A stretch of DNA of 64,000 nt from Agrobacterium sp. a22-2 (GTDB taxonomy: Bacteria; Pseudomonadota; Alphaproteobacteria; Rhizobiales; Rhizobiaceae), in contig NZ_JAAXMM010000017.1 of the NCBI RefSeq assembly GCF_012276985.1, positions 62,001-126,000 on the forward strand, read 5' to 3'. The notes below the pieces were generated by a model. The model made no database searches. It was not told the origin of the DNA and worked only from the letters and a program-made list of their open reading frames with translations. The translations under genes and the position numbers were made by a program. Positions 9,574 through 17,752 of the stretch are shown piece by piece. The first letter of the stretch is position 1. Each line of letters starts with the position of its first letter.

Positions 9574-10607
9574 CAGCGGGCAATCCCCCGCACCCGATTG
9601 ACCAGAGCCGCAACGGTCTCCGGATCGGCTTGCGGCGTGATGCCGTGACCCAGATTGAAGATCAGCGGGCCATGGCCCAGCGCATTCAGGATACGATCGA
9701 TCCCCTCTTCGAGCGCCTTGCCTCCAGCCACGACCCGCATCGGATCGAGATTGCCCTGGATCGGCCCGTCTTTCTGCAGTTCCTCGGCAAATGACAAAGG
9801 CACAGTCCAGTCCAGACCGATGGCCGTCGCATCCGTCTTCTGCCGATAGGTTTTCAGCAATATCCCGGCGCCCTTGGCAAAGGCGATCACCTTGGCACCC
9901 GGGCGGCGGGCACGCACAGACGCGATCATGCGCTGCACCGGCCTGCAACAGAAGGCGTCGAATTCCTCTTCACCAAGCACACCGGCCCAGGAATCGAAGA
10001 TCTGCACCGCATCCGCACCGGCATCGATCTGGGCGACCAGATAGTCGGCCGATAGATCCGCCAGAAACATCAGCAGCTGCTCGAAAGCCTTCGGGTATCG
10101 ATAGGCAAAAAGTCGAGCCGGCGCCTGATCGCTCGTTCCATGGCCGGCGATCATATAGGTAGCGACGGTCCAGGGCGCTCCACAGAACCCGAGAAGTGTT
10201 GTTTCTGACGGCAGGTCGTGCCGCAATCTCCCGAGTGTCTCGAACACGGGCGCCAGATGCTGAAGGGCGTTGTCGTCCTTCAATGCAAAAATGCCGGCTT
10301 CGTCGATCGGATCCATCTGCGGACCATGACCTTCGGTAAACGTCACATTCCGATGCAGCGCATCCGGGATCACGAGAATATCGGAAAACAGGATGGCCGC
10401 GTCGAATCCGTAGCGACGGATGGGTTGCAACGTGACTTCGACGGCATGGTCCGGCGAATAACAGAGATCCAGAAAACTTCCCGCTTGAGCCCGTGTCTTG
10501 CGATATTCCGGAAGATAGCGACCGGCCTGACGCATCAGCCAGACCGGCGGCGGCGAGATCGTCTTGCCATTCAAGACGTCGATGATCTTTCGGTTCGTAT
10601 CGCTCAA
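9573..10607 (-). CDS. hemE: Uroporphyrinogen decarboxylase HemE
   Basis: Cytoplasmic enzyme that decarboxylates the four acetate side chains of uroporphyrinogen III to give coproporphyrinogen III. Signature 1, PVWLMRQAGRYLPEYR (residues 21-36), holds the arginines that bind substrate carboxylates; signature 2, GFCGAPWTVATYM, follows at mid-protein. Length 344 residues is standard. The start is a TTG at 10607 with AAAGGG nine bases upstream; no ATG lies nearby that would preserve the conserved N-terminus (SDTNRK). Its promoter must lie within the adjacent origin region, as in Caulobacter, where hemE borders the chromosomal origin. Confidence 0.95.
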   Translation of the reverse strand: MSDTNRKIIDVLNGKTISPPPVWLMRQAGRYLPEYRKTRAQAGSFLDLCYSPDHAVEVTLQPIRRYGFDAAILFSDILVIPDALHRNVTFTEGHGPQMDPIDEAGIFALKDDNALQHLAPVFETLGRLRHDLPSETTLLGFCGAPWTVATYMIAGHGTSDQAPARLFAYRYPKAFEQLLMFLADLSADYLVAQIDAGADAVQIFDSWAGVLGEEEFDAFCCRPVQRMIASVRARRPGAKVIAFAKGAGILLKTYRQKTDATAIGLDWTVPLSFAEELQKDGPIQGNLDPMRVVAGGKALEEGIDRILNALGHGPLIFNLGHGITPQADPETVAALVNRVRGIAR

Positions 10608-11009
10608 GGTCGATGGCCCTTTAAATTATAAAAGATAAGATTCTTCTTCTTCTATTTCTAAGAGTCTGTGACTATCAAGGCTTATCAATGGTCCACAGGT
10701 TAACCACTCCTCGGTGTGGCATCGTTCATCAGCGGGAAGATCTTTGATGGGATTTCATAGGTTCTGCGGATGAAATCGATTCAGATAAAAATATCAGTCA
10801 TTTGAGAAGAAGCATCTGTGATGACAGTCTGTGGATAAAGTGTGGATAATTCCGAGACGCGATCAATTGTCCCAGCAATTCACATAGCTCTCTAAAACGG
10901 TGCCGAAAGCCAGGCTTGTGGACAACTCGGCACTTTTCCCCTTGCCTTCCGGCCGGCCCGGTCGCTAGCTGTCGCAGTCCCCGTTTATCAACAGGCTGCG
11001 GAATTTAGC
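10608..11009. other. Probable chromosomal replication origin (oriC)
   Basis: This 402-base gene-free stretch lies between hemE and the pyruvate phosphate dikinase regulator gene, the same position as the origin in Caulobacter and close to that mapped near hemE in Sinorhizobium. Visible elements: an AT-rich stretch at about 10620-10662 that could be the unwinding element; two perfect DnaA boxes (TGTGGATAA at 10830-10838 and 10841-10849); one-mismatch boxes at 10917-10925 (TGTGGACAA) and 10985-10993 (TTATCAACA); a two-mismatch candidate at 10689-10697; and GANTC methylation sites at 10639, 10662 and 10778. Flanking genes diverge from it. There is no tRNA or reading frame of note inside. Confidence 0.8.
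10830..10849 (-). promoter_or_regulatory. Tandem pair of perfect DnaA boxes
   Basis: Two copies of TGTGGATAA (reverse complement of TTATCCACA) start at 10830 and 10841. The 11-base step puts them on the same helix face, in the same orientation, suited to cooperative DnaA binding inside the presumed oriC. Confidence 0.8.
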
Positions 11010-11831
11010 GTGGAGAACAAAAAACATTTCTTTCATCTGCATCTGATTTCTGACTCAACGGGAGAGACTCTGATCTCCGCCGGCCGGGCCGCTTCGGCGC
11101 AGTTTCAATCCTCCAATCCGATCGAGCATGTCTATCCGCTGATCCGCAACCGCCGACAGCTTCTGCCGGTGCTGCAGGCAATCGACGACAAGCCTGGCAT
11201 TGTTCTCTACACCATCGTCGATCAGTCTCTCGCTGACTTCCTGGATACGACCTGCGCGGAAATGGGCGTGCCAAGCGTCAATGTGCTGGAGCCGGTGATT
11301 GCCAAGTTTCAGTCTTATCTGGGCTCACCGTCGCGTCGCCGGGTCGGCGCGCAACATGCGCTGAATGCCGAATATTTTGCTCGGATCGAGGCACTGAATT
11401 ATACGATGGACCATGACGATGGTCAGATGGCCGCGGGTTACGATGAAGCCGACGTCGTCCTCGTCGGCATCAGCCGGACATCCAAGACGCCGACTAGCAT
11501 CTATCTGGCCAACAGAGGCATCAAGACCGCCAACATCCCGATCGTCTGTGGGGTTCCCTTGCCGGACAGCCTGCTGAAGGCGACCCGTCCGCTGATCGTC
11601 GGGCTGATTGCCACCACCGACCGGATATCCCAGGTGCGTGAGAATCGGGAGCTTGGATCGGCTGCCGGATTTGATCCCGGTGATTATACCGACCGGGCTT
11701 CGATCGCCGAGGAACTGAAATATGCGAGATCCCTTTGCGCCCGCAACAACTGGCCGGTCATCGATGTCAGCCGCCGGTCGATCGAGGAAACGGCTGCCGC
11801 AATCGTTGCCCTGCGGGTCAAGCTGCGCTAA
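11010..11831 (+). CDS. Pyruvate, phosphate dikinase / PEP synthase regulatory protein (bifunctional kinase/pyrophosphorylase)
   Basis: DUF299-family enzyme that inactivates its dikinase by ADP-dependent phosphorylation of a threonine and reactivates it by Pi-dependent dephosphorylation. The P-loop-like motif GISRTSKT is at residues 153-160, and the start HFFHLHLISDSTGET is characteristic of the family. Length is 273 residues. The start is a GTG at 11010 (MENKKHFF). In rhizobia the target is usually pyruvate phosphate dikinase (PpdK), which is not in this window, so PpdK versus PEP synthase as target is inferred. It is the first gene right of the origin and leads a plus-strand run with maf, aroE, coaE and dnaQ. 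Confidence 0.93.
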   Translation: MENKKHFFHLHLISDSTGETLISAGRAASAQFQSSNPIEHVYPLIRNRRQLLPVLQAIDDKPGIVLYTIVDQSLADFLDTTCAEMGVPSVNVLEPVIAKFQSYLGSPSRRRVGAQHALNAEYFARIEALNYTMDHDDGQMAAGYDEADVVLVGISRTSKTPTSIYLANRGIKTANIPIVCGVPLPDSLLKATRPLIVGLIATTDRISQVRENRELGSAAGFDPGDYTDRASIAEELKYARSLCARNNWPVIDVSRRSIEETAAAIVALRVKLR

Positions 11832-11870
11832 GCCGAATCGCACGCCGACCCAATATAAAGAGTTGCATCC

Positions 11871-12470
11871 ATGATCCATCCGTTGGTGCTCGCCTCATCG
11901 AGCCCATTCCGCCGACAGTTGCTGGAAAATGCCGGCCTTGTTTTCAAGGTCGATGCACCTCGTATCGATGAACGACAGATCGAGGCCCTGCCGGCTAATC
12001 GTGCCCTCGGTCCGGTGGACCTGGCCAGGACATTGTCCACGGCCAAGGCGATCGACGTCAGCCTTCGCAATCCCGATGCGATTGTGATCGGTGGCGACCA
12101 GACGTTGTCGCTTGGCAATACTGTCTTTCACAAGGCTCCCGACCTTGGCGCGGCGCGCGAACAATTGATGGAACTGCAGGGCAGGACGCACGATCTCAAT
12201 AGCGCAATCACCTTGGCCCTGAATGGCAAGGTTCTATGGGAACATGTCGGTATCGCCAAGATGACGATGCGTTCGGTCAGCCCTGCTTTCATGGATGGCT
12301 ATCTGGAACGTATGGGTCCGAAGGCATTGATGAGCGTCGGCGGCTATCAGTTGGAAGGGGAGGGGGTACAACTCTTTTCCGCGATCGAAGGCGACTATTT
12401 CACGGTGCTTGGCGTGCCTCTGTTGCCGCTTCTGGGTGAGCTTCGTACATTAGGGCAGATCGATGAATGA
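11871..12470 (+). CDS. maf: Maf-like nucleoside triphosphate pyrophosphatase
   Basis: House-cleaning pyrophosphatase that hydrolyses non-canonical or modified nucleotides (dTTP/UTP or m7GTP depending on subgroup). The N-terminal LASSSPFRRQLLENAG (residues 7-22) and VIGGDQTLSL carry the phosphate-binding and catalytic residues. Length is 199 residues. I cannot assign the exact substrate subgroup from sequence alone. It starts 39 bases after the previous gene, and its end overlaps the aroE start by eight bases. The TGA stop is the first triplet of a parS site. Confidence 0.9.
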   Translation: MIHPLVLASSSPFRRQLLENAGLVFKVDAPRIDERQIEALPANRALGPVDLARTLSTAKAIDVSLRNPDAIVIGGDQTLSLGNTVFHKAPDLGAAREQLMELQGRTHDLNSAITLALNGKVLWEHVGIAKMTMRSVSPAFMDGYLERMGPKALMSVGGYQLEGEGVQLFSAIEGDYFTVLGVPLLPLLGELRTLGQIDE

Positions 12471-13323
12471 TTCACGTGAAACAATTGGACCGGCCGCTTT
12501 TGTTGCCGGCTATCCAATCAGGCACTCCCGTTCGCCGCTCATTCATGGATACTGGCTTCGGCAACTCGGTCTGCCTGGCTCATATGGTCCGCTGGCAATC
12601 GCCCCGGAAGAGTTTGCCGACTTCATCTCCAGGCTGAAAGATGGCGGCTCGCGATATTGCGGCGGCAACGTCACCATTCCCCACAAGGAAGCGGCCTATG
12701 CTCTTGCTGATCGTCGTGACGATCGCTGCCAGGAATTGGGCGCTGCCAATACGCTCTATTTGTCAGAGGGAGAACTTCATGCCACCAACACGGATGGCTA
12801 TGGCTTTGCCCGCAACCTCGATGACAGGCATCCGGGCTGGGATCGGGCTCGCAAGGCCGTGGTACTGGGAGCAGGGGGTGCCAGTCGCGCGGTGATCCAG
12901 GCGCTTCGGGATCGCGGCTTCACGGAAATCAACGTCGTCAACCGCACCGTCGATCGGGCGAAAGAGCTTGCCGATCGCTTTGGTGCGGTCATAGCCCCGC
13001 ATCCGCTGGCCGCCTTGGACGAGGTGATGCAGGGTGCCGAATTCTTCGTCAATACGACGTCGCTCGGCATGGATGGCGAGGCAGCGCCGCAGATTCAGTT
13101 TGCCGGATTGGCGTCGGGCGCCCTTGTCACCGACATCGTCTACATCCCGCTGATGACGCCGTTCCTCGCACAAGCGGAGGCGGCGGGTTTTGCCACGGTG
13201 GATGGCCTTGGCATGCTGCTGCATCAGGCGGTGCCCGGATTTGCCCGATGGTTCGGCGTGACGCCGACCGTCACTCCGGAGCTGCGTCAGCTGATCATTG
13301 CCGACATGGAGCAGCATGCATGA
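12463..13323 (+). CDS. aroE: Shikimate dehydrogenase (NADP+)
   Basis: Reduces 3-dehydroshikimate to shikimate with NADPH in the shikimate pathway. N-terminal substrate-binding motifs PIRHSRSPLIHGYW and GGNVTIPHKEAA (with the catalytic lysine) are followed by the NADP-binding GAGGASRAV and a C-terminal GLGMLLHQAVPGF. Length is 286 residues. It overlaps maf at its start and coaE at its end (ATGA), so it is translationally coupled on both sides. Residues 3-7, DSRET, are encoded by the parS site at 12468. Confidence 0.96.
   Translation: MNDSRETIGPAAFVAGYPIRHSRSPLIHGYWLRQLGLPGSYGPLAIAPEEFADFISRLKDGGSRYCGGNVTIPHKEAAYALADRRDDRCQELGAANTLYLSEGELHATNTDGYGFARNLDDRHPGWDRARKAVVLGAGGASRAVIQALRDRGFTEINVVNRTVDRAKELADRFGAVIAPHPLAALDEVMQGAEFFVNTTSLGMDGEAAPQIQFAGLASGALVTDIVYIPLMTPFLAQAEAAGFATVDGLGMLLHQAVPGFARWFGVTPTVTPELRQLIIADMEQHA
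12468..12483 (+). other. parS site (one mismatch) across the maf stop and aroE start
   Basis: TGATTCACGTGAAACA: its TGA is the maf stop codon, and the remainder encodes aroE residues. It is the same one-mismatch 16-mer as at 6174 and 21280, placed about 1.5 kb right of the presumed origin. Confidence 0.87.
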
Positions 13324-13919
13324 TCCGCATCGGACTGACCGGCTCGATCGGCATGGGCAAGTCGACCACGGCGGCGATGTTTGTCGAGCAGGGTATTGCT
13401 GTGCATGACTCCGATCGGGTCGTTCACGAGCTTTACCAGAACGAGGCCGTGGAGCCGATCGCCCGTGACTTCCCCGAAGTCGTCATCGGTGGTGTCGTCG
13501 ATCGCGGTGCGTTGTCAAGGAATCTGGCGAAGAATCCGGCTAATTTCCAGCGCCTTGAAGCCATCGTTCACCCGTTGGTACGCGAACGTCAACGGCGCTT
13601 CGTGGAAGAGCAGGAACGGCTCGGGGCCGATATCGTCGTGCTCGATATTCCGTTATTGTTTGAGACCGGCGCCCAAGATCGTGTCGATTCCATTGTCGTG
13701 GTAACCTGTGATCCCGATATTCAACGGGCCCGGGTCCTGCAGAGACCGGGTATGACAGAAGAGAAGTTCGAGATGATCCTGGCGCGCCAGGTCGCCGATC
13801 TGGACAAGCGCCGCATGGCGGATTTCATCATCGATACGGGGCAGGGCATGGAGGCCGCGCGCCGGCAGGTCGCCGATATCATTGCGACCTTGCGAAGCAG
13901 GAAGGAAGGGAAGGACTAG
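13320..13919 (+). CDS. coaE: Dephospho-CoA kinase
   Basis: Last step of coenzyme A synthesis: phosphorylates the 3'-hydroxyl of dephospho-CoA. The P-loop GLTGSIGMGKST lies at residues 5-16, with DSDRVVHELY and DIPLLFETG as further family motifs. The start is the ATG at 13320 overlapping the aroE TGA stop by four bases (ATGA), giving 199 residues, the normal size. A longer frame beginning within aroE is not conserved. The gene coaA, for the first step of the CoA pathway, is also in this window at 52801, but is not linked to it. Confidence 0.95.
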   Translation: MIRIGLTGSIGMGKSTTAAMFVEQGIAVHDSDRVVHELYQNEAVEPIARDFPEVVIGGVVDRGALSRNLAKNPANFQRLEAIVHPLVRERQRRFVEEQERLGADIVVLDIPLLFETGAQDRVDSIVVVTCDPDIQRARVLQRPGMTEEKFEMILARQVADLDKRRMADFIIDTGQGMEAARRQVADIIATLRSRKEGKD

Positions 13920-13921
13920 CC

Positions 13922-14629
13922 ATGCGGGAAATCATATTCGATACGGAAACCACCGGGCTGGAATCGAAGATCGACCGGGTCATTGAAATCGGCGCGATCG
14001 AGCTGTTCAATCACTTCCCGACCGGCCGCAGCTTCCATGTCTATATCAACCCGGGCGACCGTAAGGTTCATCCGGATGCACTCGCCGTTCATGGCATCAC
14101 CGATGAATTCCTGAAGGACAAGCCGCCGTTTTCGGCGATTGTCGAGGAACTAGTCGAATTCTTCGAAGGGGCGAAATGGATCGCCCACAACGCAACCTTC
14201 GACATGGGCTTCATCAATGCAGAATTCGAGCGTCTTGGCCGGGCGCCGGTTCCCAATGACCAGGTCCTCGACACCTTGGCGCTCGCCCGTCGCAAGCACC
14301 CGATGGGTCCCAACTCGTTGGATGCGCTGTGCCGCCGCTATGGTATCGACAACTCGCACCGCACCAAGCACGGCGCCCTTCTCGACTCCGAATTGCTGGC
14401 AGAAGTCTATATCGAAATGCTGGGTGGTCGTCAGGCGACCTTTGGCCTTGATACAGCCAGCAATACTAAGGCGCGGCGCAACGAGGAGGAAGAGGTCATC
14501 GTTGTTTTGACCGAGCGGCCAAGACCGCTCACCGCACGACTGACCGAAGACGAGATCCTGGCCCATGAAGCCCTGAAGAAGCGGATCGGTGCAAAGGCCA
14601 TATGGGCGAACTATCCGCAGCCTGAGTGA
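13922..14629 (+). CDS. dnaQ: DNA polymerase III epsilon subunit (3'-5' proofreading exonuclease)
   Basis: Proofreading exonuclease of the replicative polymerase. The DEDDh-type exonuclease motifs are present: FDTETTGLE (Exo I, Asp7 and Glu9), WIAHNATFDMGF (Exo II), and HGALLDSELLAEVY (Exo III, with His and Asp). The 235-residue length is normal, with a short C-terminal tail that would bind the alpha subunit. It starts two bases after the coaE stop. It converges on secB with a bidirectional hairpin between the two genes. Confidence 0.95.
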   Translation: MREIIFDTETTGLESKIDRVIEIGAIELFNHFPTGRSFHVYINPGDRKVHPDALAVHGITDEFLKDKPPFSAIVEELVEFFEGAKWIAHNATFDMGFINAEFERLGRAPVPNDQVLDTLALARRKHPMGPNSLDALCRRYGIDNSHRTKHGALLDSELLAEVYIEMLGGRQATFGLDTASNTKARRNEEEEVIVVLTERPRPLTARLTEDEILAHEALKKRIGAKAIWANYPQPE

Positions 14630-14648
14630 CAGGCAGACCCAAAATGAA

Positions 14649-14672
14649 AAGGCCCGGAAAAATCCGGGCCTT
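14649..14672 (-). terminator. Hairpin terminator between dnaQ and secB
   Basis: Ten-base arms AAGGCCCGGA and TCCGGGCCTT around an AAAA loop. On the minus strand the stem is followed by TTTTCATTTT, so it should end secB transcription; on the plus strand the stem gives a weaker stop for dnaQ. Confidence 0.75.
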
Positions 14673-14698
14673 GAAGCATTCACTTATTGGGCGGCAGT

Positions 14699-15181
14699 TC
14701 AGTTCGGAACGGCCTGAACCTTGGCGCGGGCCTGTTCCTCGGCAACCCGCTGGGTGAACATCTGGGCAAAATCGATCGGATCGATCATCAGCGGCGGGAA
14801 GCCGCCGTTTCGTGTCGCATCGGCAATAATCTGCCGGGCGAACGGGAAGAGCAGGCGAGGGCACTCGATAAACAGAACCGGCAGCATGTGCTCCTGCGGA
14901 AACCCGGTAATGCGGAACACGCCGCCATAGACCAGTTCGGTCGCAAACAGCACCTTGTCGCCTTCCTTGGCTTCCGCATTGAGCGAGAGCACGACGTCGA
15001 AGTCGTTGTCGGACAGCGGATTGGCGTTCACGTTCACATTGATGTTGATCGCCGGCGCCTTGTCGCGCGACTGCAGGGACCGCGGTGCACCCGGATTTTC
15101 AAAGGAAAGATCCTTGATGTACTGGGCCAGAATGTTCAGGGATGGGCTTTCCGGTCCCTTGTTGCTGTTGTCGTTCGCCAT
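14699..15181 (-). CDS. secB: Protein-export chaperone SecB
   Basis: Tetrameric cytosolic chaperone that holds preproteins unfolded and hands them to SecA. Family features include LNILAQYIKDLSFENPGAP near the N-terminus and the conserved region RNGGFPPLMIDPIDFAQMF near the C-terminus. The start is ATG at 15181 with GAGG about ten bases upstream, giving 160 residues, the usual size; a frame starting 12 codons earlier is less likely. The AQ-rich C-terminal tail ends VQAVPN. It lies downstream of fxsA on the same strand with about 100 bases between. Confidence 0.95.
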   Translation of the reverse strand: MANDNSNKGPESPSLNILAQYIKDLSFENPGAPRSLQSRDKAPAININVNVNANPLSDNDFDVVLSLNAEAKEGDKVLFATELVYGGVFRITGFPQEHMLPVLFIECPRLLFPFARQIIADATRNGGFPPLMIDPIDFAQMFTQRVAEEQARAKVQAVPN

Positions 15182-15282
15182 AGGGGTAGTCCTCGCAGCT
15201 TTGATGGTTGAGGCCATCTAACATTTCGCACCAAGCCTTACAACCCTTGAGCCCAACCCGCCCTAACGGCATCGTGCGCCCC

Positions 15283-15780
15283 TTATTTCGGCAGATTGTC
15301 CGACCAGGGCGAGTTCTTTTTGCCGTCGCGATGAAACTCTTCGGACTCCAGATCGATGACCGGGCCATCCTTCGTCGGGCCGGATTGGGGTGCATCGGGC
15401 CGAGTATAGGACCGGCTTTCGCTGCGGAACGTGACGATGCGGGGTGCGATCAGCGCCCAGAGGAATTTCCGCGCAAACGGCATCAGCAGCAACAGGCCGA
15501 GGAGATCGGTGAGAAAGCCGGGCACGATCAGCAGGAGCGATGCAAAGACCGTTATGGCACCGCGCACCAGTTCCTGGCCCGGATCGCCGGTCATCCGCGA
15601 AGCGTCGCGAAAGCGCATCAGCAGTCCCATTCCGTGTACCCTGAGCAGCAGGATGCCGGCCACCGTGCTGAGGATCACCAGCCCCAGCGTCGCCGCCACG
15701 CCAATGGCATTGCCGACGATCACGAAGCCGGCGATCTCGGCCAATGGCAGCAACAGCAGAAACAGCGGGGCGAATCGCAT
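15283..15780 (-). CDS. fxsA: FxsA family membrane protein
   Basis: Small inner membrane protein whose E. coli relative reduces exclusion of phage T7 by the F plasmid when overproduced; its normal role is unknown. Residues 1-60 hold two hydrophobic segments (FLLLLPLAEIAGFVIVG and LGLVILSTVAGILLL) and a third follows at about 85-125, as in the family; the polar C-terminus is cytoplasmic. The start is ATG at 15780 with GAGAGA upstream, giving 165 residues. It is divergent from the Tim44-like gene, with a 158-base shared control region. Confidence 0.88.
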   Translation of the reverse strand: MRFAPLFLLLLPLAEIAGFVIVGNAIGVAATLGLVILSTVAGILLLRVHGMGLLMRFRDASRMTGDPGQELVRGAITVFASLLLIVPGFLTDLLGLLLLMPFARKFLWALIAPRIVTFRSESRSYTRPDAPQSGPTKDGPVIDLESEEFHRDGKKNSPWSDNLPK

Positions 15781-15938
15781 GGAGAATATCTCTCTTTGTC
15801 GTGGTGCCGCCACCGATCCTGTCTGCGGCTCGGTTCCTTCTTCGAACGAAAGAATGCGGCTTGGCTATTTGAATGAAGCGCAGATGCGGACTATATGGAG
15901 GACAAGAATGGGAAATTAAACAGTGGTGCCGGATTGCT

Positions 15939-16637
15939 ATGGGTTCGAATGACTTTGTGACATTGTTTTTTCTGGTCGCCGCAGTGCTGATCTTCCTTCA
16001 GCTGCGCAGCGTTCTCGGCCGCCGGACCGGCAATGAAAAGCCGCCCTTCGAGCCCTACAGTCCGCGGGATCTTGCCAAGGGCCCCGGCAGCGATGACGGC
16101 AAGGTCGTGACATTGCCGCGCCGCGACGAGGTCGAGAGCGAAGAACGCTTTGCGTCGATCGATGCCTTTGCAAAGCCCGGCTCGGACCTGAACACAGCGC
16201 TGCGTGACATCAGCAAGGTCGATCCGAGCTTCAGCCCGAAGGAATTCCTGAACGGCGCGCGCATGGCTTATGAGATGATCGTCACCGCTTTTGCCGACGG
16301 CGACAGAAAGACCCTCAAGGGCCTGCTGTCGCGCGAAGTGTATGAGGGATTCGATGCGGCGATCACGGAACGTGAGAAGCGCGGTGAAGTGATGAAATCG
16401 ACCTTCGTCGGTATAGAGAAAGCCGACATCACCCATGGCGATGTCAAGGATAATGAAGAGCAGATCACCGTACGGATTATCAGCCAGTTGATCTCTGCGA
16501 CCTACGACCGGGATGGCAAGGTCATCGACGGCGATGCGGAGGGCGTGACCGAGGTCAACGACATCTGGACCTTTGCCCGTGATACCCGTTCACGCGATCC
16601 GAACTGGAAACTGATTGCCACCGAATCGGAACAATGA
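15939..16637 (+). CDS. Tim44-like domain membrane-anchored protein
   Basis: Bacterial relative of the C-terminal domain of mitochondrial Tim44 (TimA-like); its function is not established. The first 25 residues (SNDFVTLFFLVAAVLIFLQ) form a membrane anchor, then a charged linker, then a Tim44/NTF2-like domain at about residues 95-230 (FLNGARMAYEMIVTAF, then a KGLLSREVYEGF block). The ATG at 15939 gives 232 residues; a longer frame from 15873 would place an unconserved extension before the anchor. The end overlaps the mltA start by four bases (ATGA). The neighbours suggest an envelope role, but that is inference. Confidence 0.85.
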   Translation: MGSNDFVTLFFLVAAVLIFLQLRSVLGRRTGNEKPPFEPYSPRDLAKGPGSDDGKVVTLPRRDEVESEERFASIDAFAKPGSDLNTALRDISKVDPSFSPKEFLNGARMAYEMIVTAFADGDRKTLKGLLSREVYEGFDAAITEREKRGEVMKSTFVGIEKADITHGDVKDNEEQITVRIISQLISATYDRDGKVIDGDAEGVTEVNDIWTFARDTRSRDPNWKLIATESEQ

Positions 16638-17752
16638 CCGGCGGCGGTGCAGATTACTCGCTTCGCTCCATACCCTTCGCCGAATTGCGGGGATGGAGCG
16701 AGGACGATCCGTCGGCACTCTTCGTTGGGCTTCGAAACTGTCTTTCCCAGATCCGCGATGTAAAGCCCTATCGGGCAGGGTCATTGGGATTGACTGCGGC
16801 GGATCTCCAACCCCTCCTTGAAGCAGCAGCGGCCTTCACGCCTCGCGACGCTCAATCGGCCAGGGCCTTTTTCGAGGCGGAATGCGCTCCCTTTCGGATC
16901 GAGCGCCGCGATGCGCAGCCGGGTCTGGTCACAGCCTTCTACGAGCCGGAAGTCCAGGTGTCCGACCAACCCGACGCTGTCTTCCGCTTTCCTTTCTACC
17001 TCCGGCCCGACGATCTTATCGATCTCGATGAACGCAACAGGCCGGCCGAGATCGGTCCATCCTATGCCTTTGGCTGGCAGACGGAGGAGGGGGTCAAGCC
17101 CTATCCCGACCGCCAGATGATCGATCGCGGCTGGCTGGACGGCCGTGGTCTTGAGATCGCCTGGGCGAGTTCGAAGGTCGATGTGTTTTTCGCCCATGTG
17201 CAGGGCGCGGCCCGATTGCGCTTTCCAGACGGCCGCCTTCTCCGCATCACCTATGCCGCAAAAGCAGGGCATCCTTTCTCGGCGATCGGAAAATTGCTGA
17301 TCGACCGCGGCCAGATTAAAGCCGCCGACATCTCGATGCAGTCGATCCGACAATGGCTGGCGGACCATCCGCACGAGACGGATGAGGTGCTCTGGCACAA
17401 CCGATCCTACATTTTCTTCCGCGAGGCGCACGTCAGCGACCTGGAGCTCGGGCCGATCGCCGCCGCGAAAGTGCCGCTGCTGGCAGGGCGGTCCCTGGCG
17501 GTTGACCGGCAGATCCACACATTCGGCTTTCCGTTTTTTATTCGGGCGGAAACGCTGACCCGCCTCGACGAGGGCCGACCTTTTGCCCGGCTGATGCTGG
17601 CCCTCGATACGGGCTCGGCCATCCTCGGCTGCGCACGCGGTGATATATTCACCGGTTCGGGCGACCAGGCGGGCGACCTTGCAGGTGCTGTACGCAATGA
17701 AGCGGATTTTTATATACTGATACCGATGCGGGCGGCGGCGAGGTATTTGTAA
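16634..17752 (+). CDS. mltA: MltA-type murein lytic transglycosylase
   Basis: Cleaves the MurNAc-GlcNAc bond of peptidoglycan to form 1,6-anhydromuropeptides. The protein has the MltA domain (FYEPEVQVS, GLEIAWASSKVDVFFAHVQGAARL) and a C-terminal 3D barrel with ALDTGSAILGCARGDIFTG, which carries the catalytic aspartate. It has 372 residues. Odd point: the frame starts MTGGGADYSLRSI and shows no signal peptide or lipobox, although MltA acts in the periplasm and is a lipoprotein in E. coli. The start is fixed by the four-base overlap with the Tim44-like gene, so either export is atypical or the true start differs. Confidence 0.9.
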   Translation: MTGGGADYSLRSIPFAELRGWSEDDPSALFVGLRNCLSQIRDVKPYRAGSLGLTAADLQPLLEAAAAFTPRDAQSARAFFEAECAPFRIERRDAQPGLVTAFYEPEVQVSDQPDAVFRFPFYLRPDDLIDLDERNRPAEIGPSYAFGWQTEEGVKPYPDRQMIDRGWLDGRGLEIAWASSKVDVFFAHVQGAARLRFPDGRLLRITYAAKAGHPFSAIGKLLIDRGQIKAADISMQSIRQWLADHPHETDEVLWHNRSYIFFREAHVSDLELGPIAAAKVPLLAGRSLAVDRQIHTFGFPFFIRAETLTRLDEGRPFARLMLALDTGSAILGCARGDIFTGSGDQAGDLAGAVRNEADFYILIPMRAAARYL

